DNA of 64,000 nucleotides from Kiritimatiellia bacterium (GTDB lineage Bacteria > Verrucomicrobiota > Kiritimatiellia > RFP12 > UBA1067), in assembly GCA_016296065.1 (NCBI GenBank), contig JAEDKA010000007.1, forward strand, positions 1 through 64,000, in the 5' to 3' direction. The translations under genes and the position numbers were made by a program. The notes below the pieces were generated by a model, which saw only the letters and a list, made by a program, of their open reading frames with translations, searched no databases and was not told the DNA's origin. Shown one piece after another: positions 51,353 through 60,651 of the stretch. Position 1 is the stretch's first letter; each line of letters opens with the position of its first letter.

Positions 51353-53374
51353 ATGTCGACATCAGGTGTTGGACGTATTGAAAGACTCGTGGCGATTGGC
51401 GCGGTGATCGCGGCAGGCGCGACGCTTCCGCTCTGGGCCGGAAGCGCAGGAAAGGTGGGTTCGGACTATGTCGTCTCGGCCGATGAGAATGAAGAATACC
51501 TCGCAGAAGCGTCTATTGACGGCTATGCGCGGGTCGTCAAGAAGGGTGCCGGAAACGTGGTGCTGAGAACGTCAACGACGGAGTATGCAGGCGACGTGGT
51601 TATCGAGGAAGGCGCTCTCTACATCGAAACAGCCGGATCGAACGAATTGCGTCTCACGGGAAGCTTGACGCGCGGCTCGGCGAGCACATCGGATATATTG
51701 TTCCGCAAGCGTGGGACTGGGGTTCTGTACCTGGACGGCAATGTCGATCTCGCGTGCAGCGTGCAGCTCGACCAAGGTCTTATGGAAATGAGCAGCGCGG
51801 CATCGCGCGCGTACAGAGAGGGGTTCATAGTGAAAGGCGACAGCCGGTCGCTTATGGGCGGCGGGCACACACTGCTCAACTGGGTTCGCGTCGGCAATGA
51901 CGGGCGAGGCGTTTTCCATCAGACGGGTGGCGTGTTGGGCGTGACAGGCGAGACGTCGGTTGGCATGAAAGCCACGGATGTAGGGCATTGGGTGATGTCG
52001 GGCGGCGAAGCGTACGTGAGCAATGTGTTTAATGTTGCGTACACCGCCGGCAACTTCGGCAGCTTTATCCAGACAGGCGGCCTCTTCAAACTTGATGGCG
52101 GATCCTTGAGCGCCGGCCGCGGCGGCTCAGCCGTGTTCCACCTTGCCGGCGGCACGAACGACACGCGTGTCGTGCAGGACGGGCAGACTGTGCGGTTTTA
52201 TCTTGGCGACTGGGGCGGGTCTTCCGACGTTACAGTGTCGGGCGAGGGAACTTTGCTCGCGACCGAGAAGCTCCGGTTCGCGGGCGGCGGAACGATTTCC
52301 ACGAACATTTTCAACGTCAAGGACGGCGCGACGGTTAAGGCGGCACGTTTCTTTAAGCACCAGTCGGCAAACGCGGCTACGCGTATTATCGTCAACGCAG
52401 ATGGCGGAACACTGATGCCGACATTCGGATATGACTGGACCGATGCGGGACTGTCCGATGCGAAATACTGCCCGGACCATTTCGTGATCTGGAAGAAGGG
52501 TCTTGTCATTGACACGTCGGAATCTACTGGAAACAACCCCGCGAGCAAAATGCCGTTCACGTTTGCGGCTCCGACCGGAAAGGGCGTTGCGTCCATCACG
52601 CTGCCGACTTCTGGGGACTACACTACGGCCAGCTACATCGGCCCGGCGCGCATCGTGTTCGAAGATGAGAGCGGATGGGGCGCAAGCGCGTACGCCGAAT
52701 ACGACTTCGCTACGAAGAGTCACACGGGAGTCGTCATCACATCGCGCGGATGCGACTTCAGCGACAACGCCAAGGCGTACGTGGAGAGTCCCGACCGCAC
52801 GACGCGGTGGGAATGCGCGCTTACGCTCACGGACAACGCGGGGCTGTGCGGCGAGGTGATAAAGCGCGGACAGAACGACCTCCACCTCTATGCCGCCAAC
52901 ACAACAACGGGCGGAATCGCGGTCGAGTCGGGAACGCTGCATGCGGAATCTACCGGCGTCGTGCCGACCGGCACGCCCCTGCGCGCAGAGTATGGCGCGA
53001 CGATGGCGTTTGCGGATTCTACGCCGCTCACGCTCTCGACATTCTCGGGCGCGGGCAACGTTACGGGGTGCGACATCACGGTGACCGACGCGGTGCGCGC
53101 GACGTGCGAGGACATCTTCGCAAACAAGTTCGCGACGTTCGCCGGGAAGCTGACGTTTGCGGATGGTGCGGCGTTCGAGATATCCGATCCGGAGAACCTC
53201 AGGCAGTACATGAGAAGCGGATTCCGGACGCCGTTCCAGGCGCAGCAGATTTTGGGTTCGCCCGTTCTTCGCCTTGCAGGATCCGAATCGTGCGGCAGCT
53301 GGGCGCTCATCAGGAATTCCGACGGAACTTACAAGTTCGGAGCTCACGCGGGAACGATAATTATGGTAAGATAA
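51353..53374 (+). CDS. Secreted autotransporter-type beta-strand-repeat (PATR) protein
   Basis: 673 aa. A rather polar N-terminus (MSTSGVGRIERLVAIG) leads into the signal segment AVIAAGATLPLWAGSAG. PATR units: YARVVKKGAGNVVLRTSTTEY then AGDVVIEEGALYIE, and EVIKRGQNDLHLYAANTTTGGIAVESGTLH. The middle has stacked strands (GVFHQTGGVLGVTGETSVGM, GSFIQTGGLFKLDGGSLSAG). The C-terminus is GTIIMVR, the third instance of the short tail discussed under findings. It has the locus-2 operator, and the unassigned glycosidase at 53399 follows after 24 bp. Probably a cell-surface glycan-contacting protein. Confidence 0.75.
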   Translation: MSTSGVGRIERLVAIGAVIAAGATLPLWAGSAGKVGSDYVVSADENEEYLAEASIDGYARVVKKGAGNVVLRTSTTEYAGDVVIEEGALYIETAGSNELRLTGSLTRGSASTSDILFRKRGTGVLYLDGNVDLACSVQLDQGLMEMSSAASRAYREGFIVKGDSRSLMGGGHTLLNWVRVGNDGRGVFHQTGGVLGVTGETSVGMKATDVGHWVMSGGEAYVSNVFNVAYTAGNFGSFIQTGGLFKLDGGSLSAGRGGSAVFHLAGGTNDTRVVQDGQTVRFYLGDWGGSSDVTVSGEGTLLATEKLRFAGGGTISTNIFNVKDGATVKAARFFKHQSANAATRIIVNADGGTLMPTFGYDWTDAGLSDAKYCPDHFVIWKKGLVIDTSESTGNNPASKMPFTFAAPTGKGVASITLPTSGDYTTASYIGPARIVFEDESGWGASAYAEYDFATKSHTGVVITSRGCDFSDNAKAYVESPDRTTRWECALTLTDNAGLCGEVIKRGQNDLHLYAANTTTGGIAVESGTLHAESTGVVPTGTPLRAEYGATMAFADSTPLTLSTFSGAGNVTGCDITVTDAVRATCEDIFANKFATFAGKLTFADGAAFEISDPENLRQYMRSGFRTPFQAQQILGSPVLRLAGSESCGSWALIRNSDGTYKFGAHAGTIIMVR

Positions 53375-53398
53375 TATTGGACTGGACCAGGTCAAGAC

Positions 53399-56300
53399 AT
53401 GAAACTCCTTCTTGCAATAGCAGCGGTGACGATTTCGCTGGCGGCGGGCGCATACCTGCCGCCTGTGGAGGAACGCTGCGGCGTGAAGGTTGAGATAGGG
53501 TCGTTTCCGCAGAAGATCGAACGCCCCGGAAAGAACCAGTTCGAATGGCCGCTCGGCGTCACCGAGGTCGCGGCGGATGCGCCGCGGACATTTCCCGTGA
53601 CGCTGGAGAACAAGACCGGCGAGAGCGTCACCGGCGAGCTTGAGGTCTGGATGAACGACGACTGGGACGTGGAGGGTCCGCAGGGGCGGATCGTTCTTGC
53701 GCCGGGCGAGAGGAAGGAGCTGACGTACACGGGCACAGCGCGTCCGCGCGCGCTCGACGCGCTCTATCCGGTCCACGCGCGCTTCACTCCCTCCAGCGTG
53801 AAGAAGGACGACGCGCCGCATCCGATCGCCGTGTTCAAGTTCAACAATCCCGGCGCGCCGCGCAACGTGCCGAAGAAGTCTCCGCCGAGGCTCGTCCCCG
53901 GCGTGTTCGAACTAGGCGACGGCTTCGCGCGTACGACGGCCGTGGAGGTGAAGGGCAGGGCCGTCGAGGTTTCGGAGGGCGGGTCCGTCGAAGAGTGGGG
54001 CGCGGTAATGGCAAAAGGGAAGCCGTCGGCGGGCGGTGTAGCGAAGCGCGGCTTCAACAGCCATCCGCCGTACAAGAAGGGCGCGGGATTCATCTGGAGC
54101 GACATCAGGCTTGACCTGCCTGACGTCTCGCCGATCGTGGTTTCCTGCTCGAACTTCCTGGACGACTACCGCGGCAAGTCGTCGTCCGACGGCGTGGAGT
54201 ACAAGGTGCTCGTACTCGAGGAAGGCGCGGAGCCCAAGGTTGTCTGCTCGCAGATCGTAAAGGACCTCGGCGCGTGGCACGGCATGTCCGGCGACCTCAC
54301 GGCGTGGGCGGGGAAGAAGGTCGTGCTTCGGCTCTGGACTGGGCCGGGCCCGAAGATGGACACGCGCTGCGACGGCGGCGGATGGGGCGACGTGAAGCTC
54401 GCGATTGGTCCGCAGCCGAAGATGCCCGACGAGTCCGACTGGACCTCGCGCGCCGCGGCGGCGCTCGCGTCGGCAGAGGCGGCGGTAAAGTCCGGAACCG
54501 ACGCGGCGTTCGGACGCTGGCGGCTTGAGGCGGGCGACGTCGTCTACGGGGCCGGCGTGGCGTACGGGGAGCGCGGACTCGTCGACGGTGCGCTTGCGTT
54601 CACTGACGGTGAGAGGTCCGTCGTGTTCAGGGGCTTCACCGCGCTTGTCGAGACGGACGACGGACTTCCCGCGCCGGAGGCGGTGGCGTCGATACGGGAG
54701 GAGAAGGGAACGCTTCGGATTTCGTGGTCGATACCGGGGGCAAAACGGAACGCAGCGGGATATCCGCGCATTACCGACCTTGCCGTCGGGCCGGCAAGCG
54801 AGAGGCCGCACCGCGTCTACCTGGGCACGGGGAACGTCATAGAGGGCCCGAGGCGCTTCTCTGTGCGCGCCAGCGGATTCGACCTCTCTACGCGGCATGT
54901 TGGCGCGGACTACGCGAACGGGCTTTCCGTAGTGCAGGCGGTAGACGTCGTGCCGGATTCCGCTGAGTGCGACGGCGGGCGGAACGTCTTCTCGATCCAT
55001 GCGCACCATGACGCCGTCTTCACGTTCGTGCCGTCGTCCAGGGGCGCCTTCGAGGCGGCGCGTCGGTTCCGCGCGGTGTCGGGCTACAGGGCGAGCGCGG
55101 GGCATGCCGCGCTCGGGTCGAGGATGTGCCTCGACCAGTGGGGCGGAGACTACGCGAAGGCGGCGAAGGACATTGCGCTGGCGGCGAAGTACGGGATGTG
55201 CGACGCGGTTTTCGTGAAGCACGACTGGCAGTGCTGGGGATACGACTACAGGCTTCCGGAGATATGGCCTCCGCGCGGCGGATCCGCCGCGTTCGGCGCG
55301 ATGCGCGCGGCGTGCCGCGATGCGGGGATGCTGTTCTGTCCGCACGACAACTACACGGACATCTATCCCGACTGCGACGGCTTCACGTACGATCTCACGG
55401 TGTTCAACCTCGACGGAACTCCCCAGCTGGCGTGGTTCAACCCCGGCCGCCATGCGCAGTCCTACCGTTGGGCGCCGCACGCGTTCCATCCGTGGTGCCG
55501 GCGCAACGCGAAGCTGCTCAAGGACGGGTGCGATCCGGACGCGATCTTCATCGACGTCTTCACGGCGCATCCTCCGTTCGACTACCTCGACCGCGAGGGG
55601 AGGTTCCACACGAAGAACGAGACCTCGGCGTCGTGGGGGCGCGGATTCGAACTCTACCGCGAGGGCTTCGGACGTCCCGAAGCGGTGTGCGTGAGCGAAG
55701 CCGCGCAGGACCATCTCGTCGGCGTCGCGGATGCGGGGCAGTGCGACCATTTCGGCGCGCCAAAGATTGTCGGACGGGAGAATTTCGAAGACAGCGAGCG
55801 CACGCCGTGGCACGACATCGTCACGCACGACTTCTATGTGCTCTTCGCGGGCGGGCTGGGCGGACGCTACCAGGAGGAGGCATGGCACACGGGCGGAGAC
55901 GCGAAGCTCCACGGCTACGCGTCGGACGACTATCTCTCGAACTGCGTCATCGGAGGGCGCAATCCGATGTGCGACGGACCTTTCTCGCGCAATGCGGTGA
56001 AGACGTACTGGCTGCAGCACGACGCCTGCGCGGAACTCGGCCGCGCGGAGTTTATCGACCTGAAGTACGAGGACGGAATCCACCGCCAGCATTCGTTCTT
56101 CTCGGACGGCGCCGAGGTGTGGGTGAACAGGCAGACGAACGGTACGTGGCGCCTGCCGAACGGCCTGACGCTGCCGACCTACGGATACTTCGCCCGCACG
56201 CGCGGGACGGTGAGCGGGATTGTGGAGAGGGGCGGCGCGCGCTGCGCGTTCTCTAAGTCGGCGAACGGCTTTTTCCTCGAGGCGCATAAGTCCTCGCCAG

Positions 56301-56596
56301 TGTCGCTCGGCGGCGTGACGACGGACGGGGCGTTTCGGTTCTCGAACTGGACGATAGTTCCGCTGCCGTTCTCGGAGGCATTCTTCGCTGAGATCGACCT
56401 TGCCGCGTTCAACGCCGAAGGGCGTGCGGTCTTCGGCGTGGAGGCCGTGGAGCCTGCCGACGGAGCGAAGGCGCCGGAGTGGAGTCAGTCAGGGAACATC
56501 CTCAAGGTTTCCTGCGACGCCAAGTCCTTCGCCTACCGCATCCGCCTGCGCGCGCACGGCGGCATTCAGGCGGTAGACTCACCTGTTGCGCGTTGA
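53399..56596 (+). CDS. Large secreted TIM-barrel glycosidase-like protein, family not recognised
   Basis: 1065 aa. Signal peptide MKLLLAIAAVTISLAAG. Residues about 40-150 are an Ig-like sandwich (TFPVTLENKTGESVTGELEVW). About 170-340 is a jelly-roll with VSCSNFLDDYRGKSSSDGV. After a further beta region comes a (beta/alpha)8-like part at about 570-870: RMCLDQWGGDYAKAAKDIAL, KHDWQCWGYDYRLPE, LFCPHDNYTDIYPD, DAIFIDVFTAHPPFDYLD with a candidate nucleophile Asp, and VCVSEAAQDHLVGVAD with a candidate acid Glu. The C-terminal ~170 residues are beta-rich. The layout recalls GH13/GH31/GH101-clan enzymes, but I cannot place it. Its gene follows the PATR gene after 24 bp. Confidence 0.7.
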   Translation: MKLLLAIAAVTISLAAGAYLPPVEERCGVKVEIGSFPQKIERPGKNQFEWPLGVTEVAADAPRTFPVTLENKTGESVTGELEVWMNDDWDVEGPQGRIVLAPGERKELTYTGTARPRALDALYPVHARFTPSSVKKDDAPHPIAVFKFNNPGAPRNVPKKSPPRLVPGVFELGDGFARTTAVEVKGRAVEVSEGGSVEEWGAVMAKGKPSAGGVAKRGFNSHPPYKKGAGFIWSDIRLDLPDVSPIVVSCSNFLDDYRGKSSSDGVEYKVLVLEEGAEPKVVCSQIVKDLGAWHGMSGDLTAWAGKKVVLRLWTGPGPKMDTRCDGGGWGDVKLAIGPQPKMPDESDWTSRAAAALASAEAAVKSGTDAAFGRWRLEAGDVVYGAGVAYGERGLVDGALAFTDGERSVVFRGFTALVETDDGLPAPEAVASIREEKGTLRISWSIPGAKRNAAGYPRITDLAVGPASERPHRVYLGTGNVIEGPRRFSVRASGFDLSTRHVGADYANGLSVVQAVDVVPDSAECDGGRNVFSIHAHHDAVFTFVPSSRGAFEAARRFRAVSGYRASAGHAALGSRMCLDQWGGDYAKAAKDIALAAKYGMCDAVFVKHDWQCWGYDYRLPEIWPPRGGSAAFGAMRAACRDAGMLFCPHDNYTDIYPDCDGFTYDLTVFNLDGTPQLAWFNPGRHAQSYRWAPHAFHPWCRRNAKLLKDGCDPDAIFIDVFTAHPPFDYLDREGRFHTKNETSASWGRGFELYREGFGRPEAVCVSEAAQDHLVGVADAGQCDHFGAPKIVGRENFEDSERTPWHDIVTHDFYVLFAGGLGGRYQEEAWHTGGDAKLHGYASDDYLSNCVIGGRNPMCDGPFSRNAVKTYWLQHDACAELGRAEFIDLKYEDGIHRQHSFFSDGAEVWVNRQTNGTWRLPNGLTLPTYGYFARTRGTVSGIVERGGARCAFSKSANGFFLEAHKSSPVSLGGVTTDGAFRFSNWTIVPLPFSEAFFAEIDLAAFNAEGRAVFGVEAVEPADGAKAPEWSQSGNILKVSCDAKSFAYRIRLRAHGGIQAVDSPVAR

Positions 56597-56607
56597 TGTC
56601 CTAGCGC

Positions 56608-56655
56608 ATCCCTACGTTCGTAGGGATTGGCATTTGCGCCGTGCGGTGCTATAAT
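56608..56655 (+). promoter_or_regulatory. Promoter/operator of the second carbohydrate locus, copy 3
   Basis: ATCCCTAC-GTTC-GTAGGGATT (56608-56628), -35 TTGGCA (56627-56632), 17 nt, -10 TATAAT (56650-56655). The leader is about 33 nt and has GAGGAG before the ATG at 56695. Confidence 0.78.
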
Positions 56656-56694
56656 TTTGGTGAAAAAATCACCAAAGTCTCGAGGAGCAAAGCC

Positions 56695-59600
56695 ATGAAA
56701 AAATCAGCGTCAGCAATCCTCTCAGCCGCAGTGCTTTCCTGCGCCGCGCTCTGCGCGTTCGGCGACCCGATCGTGATCGGCACCCAGGTGCCGGGATCCG
56801 ACCACAGTTCGGAGCCGTGCACGCCAAAACAGCACACGGGCGACTACCAAACGCAGCATTTCAACGCTGACATCAGCGGCAGCCAGGGCAAGGAGTTCGA
56901 CGTGGTTCTGTTCGGCGACTCCATCACCGACTTCTGGAACAATCCGAGCCTGGCCCTCGACGGGGATCCCATCAACTACGCCGCGGCGTTCAACATGGGC
57001 ATCGGCAGTGAGCGCGTCCAGAACATCCTTTGGCGTCTCAGGAACGGCGCGCTCGACGGCTATACCACGAAGTACTTCACGCTGATGGTCGGCATCAACA
57101 ACGGACACCAGAAGTGCATCGACCACAACGAGCACGCCGATCGCGCCGAAGACGTCGCAGAGTCGATCCGCCTCATGCTATGCGAGATGGCGACGAAGCA
57201 CCCGGACGCGAAGATCCTCCTGATGCCGATCCTTCCCTACAGCTTCGACAGCAAGTATTTCGAAGCGGCCGAAGTGACGGCCATGAGCGAAGCGGTCAAC
57301 GACTATATTCTCCAGTTCGTCGACAACAAGCGTGTGTTCTGGGTGGACCTGCGCAGTCAGTACCTCCAGCAGAATTCGATGCCCGACAAGGTCTGCTACC
57401 GCGAGGGCGGCCACGGCGGATACGACGCCGTGGGGCTCTGCCTCCATCCGGAATTCTTCACCTATTCGGATTTCTGGAAGCCTGCGCTGACCAACGCGAT
57501 GCACAAGTATCTCTCGGTTCCCGCCGGCCAGGCGCACGTGGCGGATCCCTCGCTCGGCTACGCCAAGGCCGCTCCGAACGCGGACGGCGCGGGCTCCGCT
57601 ACGATCACGGTCTTCGGCATCAACCTCGGAACGGACGCGAACGCGAACGCCGTGACGTCCTACGCGATTGACTACGAGCTCGACGGCGGCGCGAAGACGC
57701 GTGCGCTTTCCAACCAGACGGGCGTTAGGAAGTCGTTCGTGATCCCGAATGTCGCCCTCGGCGCGCATACCTGCAAGGTAACAGTCACGACGGCGGACAA
57801 CAAGGAGCTCGTGACGCTGCTTGACTTCGAGATGACCGAACCGTGGTCCGCAGAGCCGCTTCCCGCCGATGCCAGCGCGGTTCGGACCGACGGGACGCTC
57901 AAGTACGCATACGCGTGCGGAAGCTACACGCTCAACGGCGTTACGTTCGCCGCTGCCGGGAACAACAACGCCAACATCTCGAACGACATTGTCTGGCCGT
58001 ACAGCCAGACTTCCGGTTCGACTCCGCCGTCGACTGCTGCGAGCGGCAACTACTATGATCTTCTTGGCCACTGCTGGTGGGCGACCCAAGGTGACAAGAA
58101 GGTGACTTTGAAGGATCTCACGCCCGGACACGTCTACCTCGTGCAGATCTTCGGCTACCGCAACTATAGCGGACACGACAGGTCTCACGTCTGGATCAAG
58201 GAGTCGTACTGGGATTCGAACTACATGAAGGTCCTCGGCGACGGTTGGACTTATGGCGGCGCTTTGACGGGAACTCTTACCGCGACCGAAGCCACGAAGA
58301 CGTTCACCATCATGTCCGACGGCAACTACGCCATCAACGGCATCCAGGTCCGCGACCTCGGCGAGAGCGGCGTGCCGGTAGTCGTCCAGCCGAAGGTCGG
58401 CTCTGTCACCGTCACGACGAACGAAACGGCGGCGACGGTTTTTCTCTCGGGCATCGTGCTGGGGACGGACGATGCCGGTGAGAGCGCAAATTCCTACTCC
58501 GTCTCCTACAAGCTCGGCGACGAGACCCCAGTGGTCGCGCTCTCGGGCCAGGCCGGCGCGTCCGCGCAGTTCACGATCTCCGACCTCGCGGACGGCGAAT
58601 ACACTTGCGCGGTGACGATAACGACGGATGCCGGGAAGACCTCCGCGGCGAAGTCCGTTTCCTTCCGGATCGGTGAGCCGCCGGCGCCTGTTGTGGCGCC
58701 GTCGATCGGGTCGGTTTCCGTCTCGACGAACGGCACGACGGCCACGATCTCGCTTTCGGGCATCGAGATGGGAACCGACGACGGTGGGGTCGCGGCTACC
58801 TCTTATTCGGTTTTCTACTCGCTGACCAATGCGCCGGGCGTGGCCGCGCTCGAGGGCCAAACCGCCGCGACGGCTTCGTTCGGCATTTCCGATCTCGCCG
58901 ACGGGGTTTATTCCTGCGCGGTGACGATTATGACAGACAAGAACAAGACATCAGCGGCGAAATCCGTCAACTTCAGGATTGGCGAGCCGCCGCCGATGCC
59001 GGTCGGATGGACGTCCGAGCCGATGGACGCCGCGGGCGCGAAGTTCAGCACAGAGGGCACGCTTGTCTACGCCTATGCGACGCAGGCCCAGACCGTAAAC
59101 GGCGTCGCGTTCACGCGGGCGCTTCCGCTCGCATCCACAGATAGCATCGCCTTTACGCCGGCGGCCACCGGTTTCGACGGCGGATTGATGAACGAGGGTG
59201 TTTCGGACAGTGGCTACGGACTCATCCTCGGCAATGGCTGGACGTGGACTGATTCGTCGACGGACACCAAGTCGGTGACGCTGACGCTGAAGAACCTTAC
59301 GCCGGGGGAACGGTATCTGGTGCAGATCCTCTCGCACACGCACTGGAGCGGCAGCATGCTGGTCTCCGCCAATGGCTGCGAAGCGCAGCATGTCTACGGC
59401 TCCGATGAAACCAGCGGCAAGTACGGGGCTCTTATGACTGGCATCTTTACTGCCTCGGCCGAGACGCAGGATGTCGAGATACTCTTTTCCGGTTCGAGCG
59501 GCGACCGTCCGATCAACGCCGTCCAGGTCCGAAACCTTGGCGAGGGTGGCGGCGGCGAAGACCCGATCGATCCTGTCGACCCAACGACGCCTCTCTGCAC

Positions 59601-60645
59601 GCTGACGATTCCCGCGAAGACGGGGCTTCAGCTCCAGTCGGTGACGACGAACGGCGTCGCGGTCGCGGCTGTCGGCGGAAGCTACTCTATCGTCTCGAAC
59701 ACGCAGGTGACGGTGACGTTCGCCGCAGCCTCGGGTTACGAAATCACGGGCGGCAACCCGGTCGTCTTCGCGCTCTCGGGGGACAAGACGTTCGCCGACG
59801 GGGAGTATCCTGTCGTCCAGGCCCAGGGCGGAGGGGATCCAGGGCCGATGCCGGGCGATGGATGGACAGCCTCGCCGATGAGCGCCTCGAGCGCTTCGAT
59901 CAGGACAGACGGGACCATCAAGTATGCCTATGCGGCTGGAAATTACACAGTCAACGGCGTAGCGTTCACAGCCAGCAGCGCTCTCATCAGCAATGCAGAC
60001 TGCGTCGTATGGGAGAACACTGGTGGGGCGCTGGGTTTTGGGTCGTCGGCTCCGTCTGACACCGAATCTGGCGACTACAAGAGTCTGCTTGAGCACGGCT
60101 GGTGGGCGAATGGAAAGGCCCGCAAGATCGAGCTGAAGAACCTTGAGGGCGGTAAGAGGTATCTTGTTCAGATCATTGGGTTCCGCCAGAATTTTACGAC
60201 GCAGACCGCTACGGCGCCAGACGGAACGCAGACGATCAAGTTTGACGGCGAGGGGTGGGAGCACGGTGGCTCCTTGGTCGGTGTCTTCACGGCGAGCGGC
60301 ACTTCGCAGGAATTCTCGATCGTTTATGCCGGGCAGTCCTGCATCAACGCCATCCAGGTGCGCGAGCTGCCTGCGGACGCCCCCGTGGAGCCCGATGCGC
60401 CGGTGATCGGCGGTGAGGGGGTTGACGTGCCGTTTGCGGTGTCGTCCGACAAGGTCGCGATCACGATCAGCAACGCGGCGTCGGGTCTCACCTACGGATA
60501 CAAGAAATCCGTGACGCTTGCCGGACTCAAGGATGCGTCTGTCGTCTGGTTCGACGATCCAGCAGAGTCCGACGGCGTACTGACGCTCGACATTCCGAAG
60601 GACGCGAGCGAACCGAGCTGCTTCTACCAGATCGTAGTGGAGTAA
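56695..60645 (+). CDS. Multi-modular SGNH esterase with repeated beta modules
   Basis: 1316 aa. Signal peptide MKKSASAILSAAVLSCAALC then AFG. SGNH hydrolase at about 65-285: FGDSITDFW with Ser76, the VGINNGH block, and a late GLCLHPEFF with the likely His. Two module types then alternate. Type A is fn3/Ig-like (GTDANANAVTSYAIDYELDGG; ATVFLSGIVLGTDDAGE; TISLSGIEMGTDDGG). Type B begins with WSAEP/WTSEP/WTASP, then the TDGTLKYAYA and NGVTF motifs, and closes YLVQI and AIQVRDL. At least three B modules occur, near 386, 748 and 1040. The C-terminus ends CFYQIVVE. SGNH enzymes near hemicellulases usually remove acetyl or other acyl groups; here it is probably an acetyl-xylan-type esterase. The next gene follows after 6 bp. 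Confidence 0.85.
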   Translation: MKKSASAILSAAVLSCAALCAFGDPIVIGTQVPGSDHSSEPCTPKQHTGDYQTQHFNADISGSQGKEFDVVLFGDSITDFWNNPSLALDGDPINYAAAFNMGIGSERVQNILWRLRNGALDGYTTKYFTLMVGINNGHQKCIDHNEHADRAEDVAESIRLMLCEMATKHPDAKILLMPILPYSFDSKYFEAAEVTAMSEAVNDYILQFVDNKRVFWVDLRSQYLQQNSMPDKVCYREGGHGGYDAVGLCLHPEFFTYSDFWKPALTNAMHKYLSVPAGQAHVADPSLGYAKAAPNADGAGSATITVFGINLGTDANANAVTSYAIDYELDGGAKTRALSNQTGVRKSFVIPNVALGAHTCKVTVTTADNKELVTLLDFEMTEPWSAEPLPADASAVRTDGTLKYAYACGSYTLNGVTFAAAGNNNANISNDIVWPYSQTSGSTPPSTAASGNYYDLLGHCWWATQGDKKVTLKDLTPGHVYLVQIFGYRNYSGHDRSHVWIKESYWDSNYMKVLGDGWTYGGALTGTLTATEATKTFTIMSDGNYAINGIQVRDLGESGVPVVVQPKVGSVTVTTNETAATVFLSGIVLGTDDAGESANSYSVSYKLGDETPVVALSGQAGASAQFTISDLADGEYTCAVTITTDAGKTSAAKSVSFRIGEPPAPVVAPSIGSVSVSTNGTTATISLSGIEMGTDDGGVAATSYSVFYSLTNAPGVAALEGQTAATASFGISDLADGVYSCAVTIMTDKNKTSAAKSVNFRIGEPPPMPVGWTSEPMDAAGAKFSTEGTLVYAYATQAQTVNGVAFTRALPLASTDSIAFTPAATGFDGGLMNEGVSDSGYGLILGNGWTWTDSSTDTKSVTLTLKNLTPGERYLVQILSHTHWSGSMLVSANGCEAQHVYGSDETSGKYGALMTGIFTASAETQDVEILFSGSSGDRPINAVQVRNLGEGGGGEDPIDPVDPTTPLCTLTIPAKTGLQLQSVTTNGVAVAAVGGSYSIVSNTQVTVTFAAASGYEITGGNPVVFALSGDKTFADGEYPVVQAQGGGDPGPMPGDGWTASPMSASSASIRTDGTIKYAYAAGNYTVNGVAFTASSALISNADCVVWENTGGALGFGSSAPSDTESGDYKSLLEHGWWANGKARKIELKNLEGGKRYLVQIIGFRQNFTTQTATAPDGTQTIKFDGEGWEHGGSLVGVFTASGTSQEFSIVYAGQSCINAIQVRELPADAPVEPDAPVIGGEGVDVPFAVSSDKVAITISNAASGLTYGYKKSVTLAGLKDASVVWFDDPAESDGVLTLDIPKDASEPSCFYQIVVE

Positions 60646-60651
60646 TTTACC

